64,000 bases of DNA from Ulota crispa (lineage: Eukaryota > Streptophyta > Bryopsida > Orthotrichales > Orthotrichaceae): positions 498,501-562,500 of the forward strand of contig OY987251.1 of NCBI GenBank assembly GCA_963920765.1. Reading direction: 5' to 3'. Of this stretch, positions 12,281-25,639 are shown one piece after another (the stretch's first letter is position 1; each line of letters opens with the position of its first letter). The translations under genes were made by a program, and so were the position numbers. The notes under the pieces were generated by a model. That model worked only from the letters and a program-made list of their open reading frames with translations, searched no databases and was not told the DNA's origin.

Positions 12281-14070
12281 TTCAATATAAAACATTTCAT
12301 TTAGATTATCTTTTAACTTATAAATATCAAGATTGAAAGCCTCTTAATTGTGTTTGTTCATAGCAACACATTCTCCATTGAAAAGATGAAGTATGTAATA
12401 GGTTTTTATTTGTATTTTCCCTCACTAAGAGCATTGTGCACTTTCAATTATGAAGCTTAATTATGGTCCAAATTCTAGGCACAAGAATTCTACTCGTAAA
12501 CATTGGTAAACACAGCACTACATTTGCACACTCATTCATTAGAATTTAACATGCCCTTGACCTTCAAAAGATAGTCTTACACATGTAGCTTGTTGAAAAA
12601 ATGATTAAATTCCTAGGAGGGAACAAAATGAAATCTCAAAATTTTAGCCGTTTACACTTCACACTTAGAAGTTGAATCATCTTTAGGGTTAAACCACAAG
12701 CGGCTGGTCTTCAAGACGCGTCGATACTTGTGTCAGACTTGGCAAAATTGGCAAAATTGGCAACTTGCAGTTTGGAGGGGGGCGAGGCAAAGGCTGCTCT
12801 CTGTGGCTGAGTTTCAACTTTGCAAACTCGGAAATAGCCCGGGAGACAGCCTCGGAGGCTTCAGCAAGCGAGTGCTTTGGTTGAACTTTGTTATCGCAAA
12901 TTGAGAGGCAGCGACAAGGTTTTGGTAGGCGCATGACTTTGGCAAGTGGGTCACGAGTGGCTATGACAAGCTGGGTGAGCGTCGGATCTTAAGAAGGCCC
13001 TCTTGTAGTGTTGCATTGCTGTAGTGTATTGCATACAAGTACACAACTAGAGCAAGAAGAGCATCACATGCAGCATTAGAAAGGGCAAGGCAAGCGGCGG
13101 CAGGTTGTTGGGCGTTTTCATGAAAGGAGGTGGCGGGGCGTTTCGGCAAAAGGAGGTGGTGGGGCATTCCGGCAAGGAGGTGGTGCATCGTAGCCACATT
13201 TTGCAAGGGGTAGAGAGTACGGCACAAGTGACCTTGCTTTTGTGATATGCTCAAGGTTCTTTTATGCATCTTTCATTCAAGTTGGAAGGAGTAGAATGCA
13301 TTTACTTGAGGCTTCCAAGTTTGGCAATTGATCAATGAATTTGCAGCCTGACTTGTCAGCCATTTGAGCAATAGTTTGTGGTTTTAGGGTTTAGCATTAT
13401 AGCCTGCCACGTCCATGTTGAAAGCATAAATTTGCAACCCCATACGCTTGTTGTAAGAGTGCAAATTTGCAATTTGGCAAGTCAACAATTGCAGTAGTAG
13501 TTTGTGGTAGGATTGTGAATTTGCAGCATGCACGTTTATTGTGAAAGTGTATATCTGCACCCAAGCACATTTGCAATTGGAGAGTCTACAATTTTGGTTG
13601 TTTGTATTTGGAGGGGAAGGTTGTTTTAGGGAGCAAGCTTCACAAAGGTGACAACAACTCTTCACAACAATTGCTAGAATTGCAATTGCAACTTCAACAT
13701 TGGGGCATCTCCAAACTTGAGGAGGTATGTGCCTTTGCTTTTGAACCAAATTTAAAAGTGCAATGCTTTTGTATCTTGGCTGCCTAGTTTCATACTCGCC
13801 TCAATAGGGCACGTGCCACAATTGGTGCACTTTGAGGCCAAATTTTTTATGTCTCTGCCCCTTCCGGATGAGCATGAGATTTATAACCAATGTAGAGGCC
13901 TACCTTTGTCAATGGTGACCGTAGACCGTGGAATTGTAGAGGTATCTCTTGTCATTTGAATTATTGAAATACATAGGGTGGCATTTGAACAAATCCAATT
14001 TTTAGTATTGTAAATTGAAAAAAAAACATATTCAATTTAAAAATATATATATATAATGACTGACCATCCA

Positions 14071-14100
14071 AATTCTAGCGACAATGTTGTTGCTAGAATT
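14071..14100. repeat. Palindrome, GACAA-core family
   Basis: AATTCTAGCGACA, a four-base spacer, then its reverse complement with one mismatch. First of four related palindromes in the 14-16.7 kb tract. Confidence 0.85.
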
Positions 14101-15175
14101 GAATTGGTGGAGGGGCAAGTTTGCTTGACCGTGGCACTGAGGATGGTGTCGTGGGTTGGCGATGCACATCTATGGGCTTTCAATCTTCATCTCTACTCTA
14201 GTTGGCAAGGTTGCACCAAGAAGAGATTCTGGAGGCAGTGCAAACTATGGCCACATTGTGGAGACTTTGTTGCTGCAACAAGTTGTGCATCAATAGGTTG
14301 GCTTGTATGAGCTTCTAATGCTGCATAAGGTCAAAGTTGTTCCACTTCTAGGTGGTGCAGATTGAGAGGCAATCCATTTGCGCAAGCCAAGGTTGGATAG
14401 AGTACAGTAAAATGAGAGCGGCTACTACTTTGAGCTTGCTAAAGAGTTTATACACAAAACTACTAGACAACTTAGACTTTAGCATCAAGCCTTGCATATT
14501 TGTTGCCATAAATGTTGACACATGCAGGAGTGGGTTGTAGTGGGAGCAAAGAGTGTGAGTTTGTAATTCAAAATGCTTGGGCGACAAACAAGGGTATGCT
14601 ACAACCATAAGCCTGCAAACCATCAAAAGTGCAATTGGAAGAGGCAGTTGGAGTAGGAGCAAGCTTGATAAGGTGGGGGTGATTCTTGGCAACAATCGCA
14701 TACTAGAGTTGTGAGCAGGATTTCAATATTGTAGCATCTCCAAACCTGAGTGGATATGTGCCTATGCACCTAAGTACGTTATGGCTAGTGGATACAAGAT
14801 AGTACCCTTGTTGATTCCAAAAAAGTTAAATGCAAGCTCATTTGCTTTTGGATTGATTTAGAGACTTGCAGTTGCAGACGTGAGGACCTTACGTTTGTGA
14901 AGCTATTTGAAAACAACAACGGTAGATGCAAATGACCATCTTTTGCTTGTAATGTGGTTTGAAAATTGCAAAGCATGTTTGTCTCTATCATGCAATGTTA
15001 TGGTGCTTGGAGTGTGGCAAGTGCCACTAGAAGAGTGGAGGTAATAGGAAAAGGACCTTTTATTGTTGTATGTAGTTGCCTTCTTTGGATAGTGACCATG
15101 GTGCGCCTGGTATAGAAATGCACATGCATATTCTTTTTGGACTTACAACAACATTGCTGTGGAATGATTGTCAAG

Positions 15176-15203
15176 ATTCTAGCAACAAGTTGGTCTCTAG
15201 AAT
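15176..15203. repeat. Palindrome, GACAA-core family
   Basis: ATTCTAGCAACAAG followed by TTGGTCTCTAGAAT, imperfectly self-complementary. It occupies the same place in the second ~1.05 kb unit as the palindrome at 14071. Confidence 0.8.
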
Positions 15204-16575
15204 TGGGACTCTGAAAGAAGCAAGTCCACCCAACCATGGCCTCAAGGACGTGGTCGAGAGTTGCCTATGCACATCTATGTTCTTTCATCTTGAGCTCTAC
15301 ATGGCAATGCAGCATCAACACAGAGGCTGAGGCTCCATTGTCAAATCATTTTGCTTGCACATAGCTGTGAATAAGGAAGCTGAGATGTATGACCTCTTAG
15401 ACTTATGGATAGCTGAATTCTTTTGTCATTGGTTGCTGCAGACTTGGAGTTGCAAAACTATAGATGGGAAGTGGCAAAAAACATGGCCGGGCAACTCAGA
15501 TCTTGTTGGCCTTCACTTGGTCATTGCAACATTGACTAGCTTTAGAGGAGTGGAGCTGGTCATTTGGACGGTTGTGGAAGAAGAATGATTGTGCAACCCA
15601 AGAGGTGTGCAAGCTGAGGAGACAATTGTGGTGGGAGGACAACTTGGAAGGAGAAAGACGCATGCAAGTTTCAATTGTTGCTATAGCAAGTGCAAGCTTA
15701 GTTTTGGAGCAACTCAAAGTTCTTGCAGGTACTCTCTTGTACTTTTGAATGGCTTGGAGTAGTGTGAGTCAACCCGGTGAAAGAATTGTCTTTTGGGGAA
15801 GTCTTTGCAATTGTGATTTAGAAAGTCAATTGATTTTCCACAATGCGTAAGCATCCAATGCATAACAATGAGATTGATATAAACATATCAAGCTCACTGG
15901 TTTTAAGTGGCAAATCAACCAATGTTTGGGAAGTCTCATGAACTAGAAATAATGAATTTTTTGTTGATCAACAACTCTAATTCATAAGAAATGCCTACAA
16001 CTATGATGTTTAGCTAGTGAGGCTTGGATTTCAAAGTCATGACACTACACTTTGCGCCTTTTTATTATAATGCTCTCTTTCAATTTCATTCATCATAGTG
16101 ATACAAATAAAAAAACCATAGAAGCATACTAAAAAATTAGAGTTGAGATCAAAGGTCTAGAGAAAAAAAGCTTTCTTCCATATATTTGTGTATAATCTTT
16201 TGAAGCCATTGATTTCTACTTGTTCAATTGGCACTTAACTTGATCTTGAAATCTATGCCATGGTGTGTTTAATATCTTCTTGTTTTTTTACATAGAATAC
16301 TCTTTTGACATTGTATATCATTTTCTTTAATTAGCTTCAAGAAAATTACAACTCTAGATGCTACAATTTGCTATATCAATGGATTTTGCGTAGAAGCAAC
16401 AACAATTTCATTGTAAATTCTCTCAAACATTTGACTAGACTGCTTTCATGATTCAATCAAAGGGAGCATTCTTTCCATGGCAAACTCTAAGATTTCCATG
16501 CTACCTAAATAAAGCACAATGAAGGCTTTTCATAATTTGAAACCAATGACAGTGGCAACAAAGGAGATCGTGGAA

Positions 16576-16603
16576 ATTCTAGAGACAAGTTTGTCTCTAG
16601 AAT
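16576..16603. repeat. Perfect 28-bp palindrome
   Basis: Arms of 13 bases, ATTCTAGAGACAA and its exact reverse complement, separated by GT. The best-preserved member of the set. Confidence 0.95.
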
Positions 16604-16631
16604 CCCCTAGGGTCAAAGTTGGACCGTGGGG

Positions 16632-16659
16632 ATTCTAGAGACAATGTTGTCTCGAGAAT
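16632..16659. repeat. Near-perfect 28-bp palindrome
   Basis: ATTCTAGAGACAA, spacer TG, then the complementary arm with one mismatch (CTCGAG in place of CTCTAG). It starts 56 bases after the start of the previous palindrome, so the palindrome is itself tandemly duplicated here. Confidence 0.9.
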
Positions 16660-19600
16660 CTCTTTGGGTAGGAGTTGGTGTGAAGGGATTTTGGATACAA
16701 ATCTGTCTATTGTTTTCCATATTGTTAAGTGAGGAATGTGTTGATTAGAGCAACAAGGTGGTTTATATAATTGGGAGGTTGCATGGATAATTTTTTTTTC
16801 ATTTGGTTTCAAAGACATGGTGATGGATTGCCTGTGCACATCATTGTTTGTTTAGCTAAATCCAATTTAAGGTGATAGATCAAGGAAGATGTATTGGCAC
16901 CAATTCATATTTTGTTGCAGCTCTTTATTGTTAATAGTCAAGCGTGGTTGTACTTGTTGGGTTTAGTTGACTCTGTAGAATTCAACAGGAGGTCGTTACT
17001 TGTACTTTGCCCATTAGTCATTATTTTTTTAGCTTGAAATTTTTACAATTCATTTTCAAAACATATCTTTGTCATTATTGCAACATCATAGATTTGTGAG
17101 TGCATGATCTGCAATTCACTCTTGCTTACCTTTTCATACGTTATATTCTTCTCTACATAATCAACAGACAATTTTTGTGTTTGAGGAGATTTCAATGTGT
17201 TAGTTGTTAGTTGCATTACAGAACAATATTGGCTATAATTCTCAAATATATTATCCTAAGATTCATAGATGGATTTGCTAAAGAGTAATAACTATATATG
17301 TGCATATTGTCTATGGTTCTTTGACATACAAAGGATGTCTTGGCTTGGTTTTGATGGTTAATTGGTCATCAAATTATTTACACATCTTATTCCGATCAAA
17401 AGTTCCTTTAAAATTGATCACAAAAGATATCATCTGATTAGAATGTAGCTAGAGAATTGGAGATCATAAAGTTCTCCAGCTTGCATTATTATATATTGTT
17501 TGTCTTGTTGTCTAGAACTTCTTTTTTCCTAGTGGCTTGTACAATAAAGTCTCTAATAGATATAGTGAGCTTCATACACTAATGCATAATGTTTTGCAGA
17601 ATGCAACGATAAAAGTAGTCTTGGCAACATCTTTTCAAGGGACAATAGCGTTAAGTATGGTTTATGGTAGACAGTCAAAGCTCTTTAGCAGTGCAATAAG
17701 TCCAAGTAGTTGATAGTTGTTGGATCTTCCTGTAGCTAATGTATTTTTAGTAGTCTACATTAGAACACTAGACTTTGCAATCCCTAGAGATGGTGGCATT
17801 GGAGTTGCAACTGGCATTTCAAGATTTGTATGTCCTTGGACTTTGTGATTGATTTTACTTGGAAAGTGAACAATTGGAAAGCAACATGTTGCATCTTTGT
17901 TGTTGTTAACTATACATTTGCAATGTCTTCATAAAAGTGTTTTGAGACGCTCCTAATGTCTACAATGGCAATACTCCAAATGTATTAGGTCAAGTCTTCA
18001 TATCCTAGAGCTCACTATAATTGCTTAGCAATGTTGATGAATTATACAACTCTAGCAATTTTGATGTTAAGATGTAATTAGAATTAAAGTAAAGTAAATG
18101 TTACAAGTAACATTGGTTAACTTACTTGCATTGGGAGAGGAGAAAGTGATTAACATGTTTAGAGTATATTGTAAAAAGTAGATATCATCATAACATGATG
18201 GTACTTGCTATAGGCAAACACTGCACAATAAAGTTTGTGAATGTGCGTGTGCATATGTTTAGAGAACTTATCAATGATATTTTTAAATGCAGATTGCAAA
18301 TCACAAAATGATGTCTTTACTAAGAAATGTTGCATTCTAAATGATTGTGCTTATGTTCTTTGCAAAGGACATGTAAATTAGGTAAGTTGGTGTTTGTAGT
18401 TATGAAACTATAGTACAAGGAATAATCAAACTTTTTCCATGCTACTATAAGTTTGAAGTGTTCAAGATCCAATTTGTTTTATTTTGATAATTGAAGTTGA
18501 GTATTACAAGAATTACCAACAATGTGGTCACAAATTTGTGTTGATAGAATAGAGATTTGCAATAGGGAATTGTGGAAGACAAAGATACAATGAACTCTCG
18601 GAGACGTTTGTTCAATACATTTTGTTGGTAAAAATGGATTAGAAAATATCTAAATGATTCTTGTAGGTGATGTTGGAATGGTTTTTTGAAAAGATTTTGC
18701 ATAATCTACAAGTTCCAATCAATATATCAAAGGCCAAAATGCTCCTAGAAAGGAAAATATGGGAGTCATCAAATGTAGTGTTGAAGAGGGAAAATTGTAC
18801 AAGTTGCATAGTTTAAAAGAGTTGTCCATCCATTACACGTTGTAGTAGGAAATATCACTCTACAATCATAAGTTTGCTCATAAGAGTAGCATAGGTTTTT
18901 TTGTAGACACTAAAAGAAAATGCGCATATTTTTTTGATAAAAAATAGATGTTATTTAGACTAACAAAATATGATAGGCTCTAGTTGACTAGACATGTAAG
19001 GAAGACTTTAACAAAAGATTATTTCAACAACTCATGCATAAACAAATTCATGTGCCAAGCTATAGCCGTTGCTAGGTTAGAGATGCACTAATCAAGCCAC
19101 ATCCATAAAATAGACATAAAGCTAGCAGTGCACCAAAGTTCATGTCATTGTTTCCACATTGAACAAAAATGGCAGTGATAGATAGTTGTTTAGTGTATAT
19201 GCAAATAAGGTGATGAACATACGGAGTGAGAGACTTTTGCTATTACAAATACCAAAAAATCTAGCAAAGCTAGGGCTGCGAGGCATATGGGCTTGAGAGC
19301 GCATCAACAAAAGTATGCCACACATTACAAAATTTGCAAAATAGGTGATTCAATCAATGAAGGTGACAATAGAGTACAATGCAGATACCATGTCACACCA
19401 CACACAAACTTTGACATTGGGAGAAAATACTGTTGCAAAATTTTAACCATTAAGGATAAATCAAGTAAAAATTCTAGAAGACGTGAAGTAGGTAACATGG
19501 CATTTTGTTGATTGATTATTTGTTAGAAATTTGAGTTTTCAAAGATAATGAAATATAAAGAGTGTGGTAAATGTGGATGCCACTAACAAATGCAAGGAAA

Positions 19601-20064
19601 TATATGTTGTAGTGAGCACATTTTGGTAGAAGGTGAAAGTTGCCATTGGTAATACAAAGGTGCAAAACAATGTGCTAGTAAAAAAAATTGGCCAAAAACA
19701 CATCATATATTTGATACCATGTTTTTGGTAAAGACATAGACACTTACAGATGAGAAAGACCAAGAAGAAGGAATGTTCATTAAACAATGTTATTTATGCC
19801 CAAGTCAACCATTTTGTATTTGATAAGACTACAAAAAAAGATACTCTATAACTATGAAAACTTCTATTGATAGTGCACATCTTGTATGGTTGAGATTAGC
19901 AAAATTATATGTAATTTTGATGTGGGCTCTCTAAACAATAACAAATTCTGCTTTCAATGGCCCAAGCTTGCAAAGAGAAAAGGCGTGGATGAAGGATTAT
20001 ACAATGGGTGGGACACAAGTCCTTCAATAAAGCGGCAAATGGACTTTGATACATTCAAATAAGT

Positions 20065-20126
20065 AGATTGGGTGAACATTGGTGCAATGAAAAGCAGATT
20101 GGGTGAACATTCATGCAGTGGTTGGT
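20065..20126 (+). repeat. 31-bp tandem duplication
   Basis: AGATTGGGTGAACATT recurs at a 31-base offset (20065 and 20096). A simple local duplication. Confidence 0.8.
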
Positions 20127-20588
20127 GCGTGGAAACCGGAAGTATATAATGTTGACAAAGTCCATTCTTACTATTCAAACTATTAGAACTTTACAGACAA
20201 TTCTTACTTTTTCTTAAAAGGAAGGGACATGGAAATAAAGACAAAAATTTGCAAATGTTTAAATGTAGGATGCAGTAGCGACAATAATTATGAGTTCTAG
20301 TTGTTGAACAATAAGTGGGCATCGCTAATGATAAATTACAATACATGCAAATATTGAATTATGTTGCATGGTGTGCAATCTCTTCGCATCAATGCTAGTC
20401 ATTGACATAGTCTAAGTGAATTGGTACGTGCTTTTGTAAAGAAGCTTTTATTATGTATAATTAAGAAAAATGGTAAACATAGCAAAGCTTTGTTGTGGAA
20501 AAATGACACATATTATAAATGACACCCTTGTAATTGATATGGAGTTAGTCAATGATTATTGAACAAAGCATGGAACTGCATTAGAACA

Positions 20589-20702
20589 ATTCTCATACAG
20601 TTACATGCTGTATAGGTAGAAAAACTCTTGGCAGACCTAGAGAATCATTCTCATATAGTTACATGTTGTATAGGTAAAAAAACTCTTGGCAAACCTAGTA
20701 GA
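20589..20702 (+). repeat. 58-bp tandem duplication
   Basis: Two adjacent copies beginning ATTCTCATA.AGTTACATG and ending AACTCTTGGCA.ACCTAG, about 90% alike. A recent local duplication with no gene. Confidence 0.85.
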
Positions 20703-23700
20703 GTTTGACAAACAAGGAAAGTATCACATTGTTTAAAGAAGTGAGTATATTTATGTCCAATGTTGAAAAATGTTTCAAGAGGATTGCAAACACTAAAAGT
20801 GATAAAATAAAAAAATTAACTTAGAAGAAAGTATGAAGTAGCATTTAGAGAAATACCTAATGAATTGAGGGAGCATGATTTTGCACCACACATTGCATTC
20901 AAAAGTAACAACTTTTGCCAATTGAGCACATGAAGATATAGACAAACTTTGCGCCTTGTAAAATTTGCCTATGGTAAAATAGTCTTTTATAACAATGGAG
21001 GTTAGATGTACAAAAATTTGAAGATATTGAATTGATGATGTCAAATGAGTGGCAAGAATATAACGTAGTAATGCATTAGGAAGATATATGTTGTGAGCAT
21101 GAAGCGGTGAGCCATGAACAATAGGGCAAGATGTTACAAGTGGGAAGTAATTTAAACTTGCAATCAATGGAAAATCTACAAAAACATCTTTTCAATTGAT
21201 TCAAACTTAAAATGTTCAAGTATGAGGCCCTATGTATACGGTTATGAGTGAAGTTTAGTATTTTGACAAGAATTCTAGGACAAAACTCATAGCACATAGA
21301 TCTCCATTTATGATATAGCAATTCCTTAATCTAACATCAAAAATATGGTTTGCAAAAAAGGTAAGATGAAGTGATTGATCTAATAATAGTATCTATTTGC
21401 AAGTGTTCCATTGAATATGTACATGTTAGTAGTTGGTTAATTACTACTATGTGGAATGGTCCATTGTAAAAGAAAATAGTACTTCAAATATTAAATAAAA
21501 ATATTACAAGTGTGGTAAGTACCTTAGTATGCACACAACATATTGGACAAAGAAGAATAAAAAAAATGTTACAATTAATGCACATGCAATAGACGCTTTT
21601 GCAATTACATGCTGATATTTATGATGGTGATGCAATTGGACAATGTACACATCAAGCAAGAATTAAGTTCCATTTTAATTTGCAAATATGTATTAATATA
21701 TACCATTTGTCCCAACTAGCCAAATTGGGACAATGATTACAAGAAGCATCTATCGGCAACAACTTTTTAAACCCCATTTATTGGGTTACATATATATAAA
21801 TAGCCAACCAAGCTATCCAAATTGTCATATACTTTTTCCAAAGTTTGTGATCACAACCTCTATTTTTGAAATAGATTGGATTTGTCTTAGCACTTATTAA
21901 CTAATAGCATATGAAAAAGCCATGGAAGTAGAGAATTATCATGTTCATGAAATGTCAATGGTTGATCTAAAGTTTCAAAACTAGGTGCACATGACTTTTA
22001 GAAATCATGTTCCTCACTATAAGTCTATAATCACATGAATAACACATCTTGGCAAAATGTGGGTAAATTGCTTCTTAAGAACACATTTTATCAGAATTTG
22101 CAATCGAATGCATTGTAAAAAAAGTATCAATACAATCAAAAGGCTTTGTCATACATGTTAGGCAATGCAACCATTGCAATTTACAAAAAAGACTAACAAT
22201 ATTTAGGGCAAGCAACTCACATGGTTGCACATACCATGATATGAGCTATGATGTGAGAATAAGGTAACAAAATGCACAATATACAATCTGAGGAACATGG
22301 AATACAAAATTATTGAGAAAAAAAAACTTTGACATGAAATGCCTTGAAATAATAACTTTGCAAGACAAAGCATGCCAAAATTTCTTTTTTAACACATAAA
22401 TGAGAATGTGAAAAGAAAATTTGCCCTTCTTAATAAAAAAAAGATAAATACTTGTTCTTTTTGTTGCATTTTACAAAGTTTGAATGGAAAATATAATTCA
22501 TAAACTTTCAAAATACATTGCAAGTAAATCATGCATACATGATAATATAACAAAAGGAAAAGTATGTAATGAAGTTTGTGGGTATACTCTTTAAGTTTTT
22601 CAAATAATTGTATAACAAAATGAAGTACTACAAAGCACAAGTGTGATTGACAAAATTGAACCAAAAAGTGAACTCCATTAGATAAGGATTTCAAAATTTA
22701 GAAATATCTAGATTGAATGCTATTTCTGAAGTTAGCAAAAAAAATATAATGAAATAATACCGAGAGGAGGCTAAATGCTTACCAATATAGCTGAAATTCA
22801 TGCTAGTTGACACTCCACATTTACCTGCATAACTCCATACTGATCAAATATCGTGTTGTAACTTTTGTTTGGTTCATGGCTGAGACACTTCTATGAGGAA
22901 TAACCACCTTTACACTTGGTTTGATCTGGACGATTTCCGGATTTATGTCTGTTGACAGGTTGATGAGGATCCACTACAGTCAAAAGTGGGGTGAACAAAG
23001 GAATAGAGTTCTTCTAGTTATCCAGTTACCAATCTCAGCCAAGGGAACTAGATCCAAATAGATCTGTTGTTGAAGTTAATCAAAGTGGTAGGGGTTTCCT
23101 GTGTGACTTGATGATCCGAAACAATTCTAGAATGGTTTTGAATCTGCCGTAAAGGAATACTTACCTCTTGTTGTCTTTGTTTTCTTTGTTGTTTTATTTA
23201 AGTGGTACTACAATCACTCTAATCTCTAGAAGGGTAGGATTTAATGCATTCTTCCTAAATTCTAAAAGTAGAACCCTCTGATATAGAGGCTAAACTTCTA
23301 AACTAGTTACCATATGGAGTAACCGCATCCAAGAGAGCTATAGGATTTCAAATACTCCTTCCAAATTGACGGATAGTTTTAGTAGTTTGTATGGGCAAGA
23401 GACAGGATTTGGAGTTAGATACAATACACAAGTAGAACTTCCGGTCTATCATTTTGTTTATGTGTGCCTTTGTGTTAGAAGGGATCATTGGATCTTGTTA
23501 TGGCTAATTCTCTAGGAGCTACAAACTAAATCCATGCGGAACAATAAACAAGTCATCTTATTGGTGTTTTTGCTTGTTTTAAACACTAGTTTGAAGATAA
23601 CTACTTTCTTGTGCTATGACACATATATGAAATTTTTAAAACTATTGACTTTTTTCTATGGAAATGGTATTTCAGAGTCTGTTATTTCAAGCTACATGCC

Positions 23701-24065
23701 ATGAGAGTCTTAGACTTTGTGGGTTTGCTTTCAATATTGTATTTTGAAAATCAAACTAATTTGACATCTAGAAATAAGTTGGCATGAAATCAAATCATTT
23801 CTTGAATCATAGATTCATAGTAGGATCTATAATTCACACTTGCACTGTATTACTATACATGAAAATTCATACATCAATTGCAATTACGATTTACCCTACC
23901 AAACATCCAAACTCTTCATACTATGTAATGTTAGGTAAGTAGGTAACTCAAAAATACTCCACACTATTTTGTACAACATTTTCACCAAGATTACAATGTA
24001 CAAGGAAATGTACGTCAACACTTTTTATTTGCATAGTCAAAATTGACAATTGTCAACCTACAACA

Positions 24066-25630
24066 TTGTCTCTCATGTTTTATTCAGTACTTTCTACATT
24101 TTGGTTCTCTCATGAGAGAAAATTAGTCCACAAAGGTTGTGGACAATCTTTTCTAACTCTATACATGTCTTTCCTTTTGTTGCCTTTGTCCACTCAAACA
24201 ACTCACGTAGCCCTTTATTCTTTGCCGCTAGATCAACATACTCATAGTCCAATAGTTTTATTCTTTGCTCATGAAATTGTACACATTTATCAAGCATTAA
24301 CACATGTTCAATTTCACACCCATATGCAATGTACTTGCTCTCTTTGTCCACCTCAAGGACCTGTTCAATGGCGGCCTCTAAATAAATTTCTTCCAATCTA
24401 TATGATTCCATATTCAAGCTTCCTTTCTTTTGTACTACATCTTCATACATGCTTCAAGCGGTTGCTAGTCTACTTTCCCATTGAGCGTAGACATCTCTAG
24501 AGATGTATTTTGCATGACCACGTCCTTCCTCACACAAGTCACGCTTTCTCTTCAATTCATTAATATCCTTCTCTCTAGTTAATGATGTCCCCCAAAGCCT
24601 TTTGTCTTTGCTTCAATACATTCATGGTGTTCCAATATGCTTCACATTCCCTTATATTCTTCAACTCCTCAATCTTGGCATGTAGAGATATCTTAGTACT
24701 CTTTATTTTTGCAATCCACATAGAATCATTGTCCTCTAAATTGCTGTCGCTACCAGTAATTACATGCTTTTGTTGCAAACTAAGTGTTCCAAGTTCATAA
24801 GCCACATTTTCCTTGATATTCTTAGAGCACTTGGAAGTATCATTGAATCATCTTCCCACTTCCTCTTTTGCTGGGTTGCACAGTTCTCTTTGTCTTCTAT
24901 ATTCATGGCGGTGTTGTCATCGTCATCATTGCTAAAGAAAGAGTAACCATCCTATGGATGGGTGTGCTCATATTTGCTAGAAAAAGGTGACCATTGCACC
25001 AAATCATCTAGAACAAATGATTTTCTAGGCTTCACAGAAGACAACATCTCCTTCCAAACAGCACGTTCTTCACCCCTCAAAATTGATGCTTCCATTGGAT
25101 GCACTGCAATTGGAAACTTATTTCATGTTGTCCAATCCACCTTCTTCTATAATATTAGTTCAGCATACACCATTCTTAGAAGAAATAAATTGAAATTATC
25201 CTTTCTATAAGTTGAGGCCTCCAAATATAACTGCCGCCACACTTTGCAACATTTGTTCTTGAATTCTTCATCTTTGGCATATCCAAAATTTGCTTTATTC
25301 TGGTTCAAGTGCCACTTGTGGCAACAGAGAGGAAGCCACTTGTCAATGTGGCACTAATCCACATATTTCTTGACTATTTTGTACCTCCAAGTTTCTAGTT
25401 TTGTTTTCCAACCTCTAAAAGCCTTCATCTTCAGATTCAACAAAATTGGCACACTCTTCTTCTATGTTTTTCCTTTACAATCTTGTATCTTGTCTCAAAT
25501 GGCATTCCTCTCTAAGGCTATCATTGCTCTTGGTCTAGAAGGACGTGATTCTTCCATCACATTCACCATAATGATCATTGAAATACCTTAGTGCTATTGA
25601 AAACACTAAGTCAAACCTCTGATGTGTTGG
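24066..25630 (-). pseudogene. Decayed coding relic, unknown family
   Basis: The minus strand shows a run of protein-like blocks. Near 25.25-25.35 kb is a Cys/His/Trp-rich block (DKWLPLCCHKWHLNQ, then CCKVWRQLYLEAS). A charged helical block with heptad spacing lies at 24575-24805 (SLHAKIEELKNIRECE, LKQRQKALGDI), and another Glu/Lys-rich helical block at 24094-24450 (EAAIEQVLEVDKES, LRELFEWTKATKGK). The blocks are in line but not in one continuous frame, so this is a decayed copy or a multi-exon gene; decay is more likely. I do not recognise the family. The longest plus-strand frame here (24066-24500) is antisense to it. The GC-rich array at 25.64-26.16 kb lies upstream. Confidence 0.55.
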
Positions 25631-25639
25631 CCTTGGACC

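Larger units (their letters stand above)
12670..16900 (+). repeat. GC-richer tract of ~1.05 kb degenerate tandem units
   Basis: Base composition rises sharply here. Landmarks recur about 1.03-1.1 kb apart. GCATCTCCAAAC followed by a GGATATGTGCC-like block lies at 13705 and 14733. GGAGCAAGCTT lies at 13629 and 14656. A palindrome followed by GCACATCTATG lies at 14071/14164 and 15176/15269. A third, more decayed unit with a doubled palindrome reaches 16836. Open frames are short and on both strands, without domains. It may be a decayed non-autonomous element or tandem duplication; I see no LTR or polyprotein. Confidence 0.55.
16900..24060. other. Long AT-rich spacer, no gene recognised
   Basis: About 7 kb without a convincing coding block. 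Open frames of 60-124 codons (for example near 20793-21167 and 22389-22694, minus) are rich in AT-driven residues (Phe, Tyr, Ile, Leu, Cys) and show no motif. A small hairpin, TTTGTCCCAACT against AATTGGGACAA, lies at 21707-21734. The 22.8-23.5 kb stretch has more even composition than its surroundings but I could not assign it. Confidence 0.5.

Noticed and set aside
18700-21300. Possible reverse transcriptase remnants
   Set aside because: A few phrases looked reminiscent of Ty1-copia reverse transcriptase, but no domain order or conserved residues could be followed.
24066-24500. A 144-codon plus-strand open frame
   Set aside because: Antisense to a minus-strand charged helical block with better protein character; its Phe/Leu/Ser/His-rich composition is typical of reverse reading.
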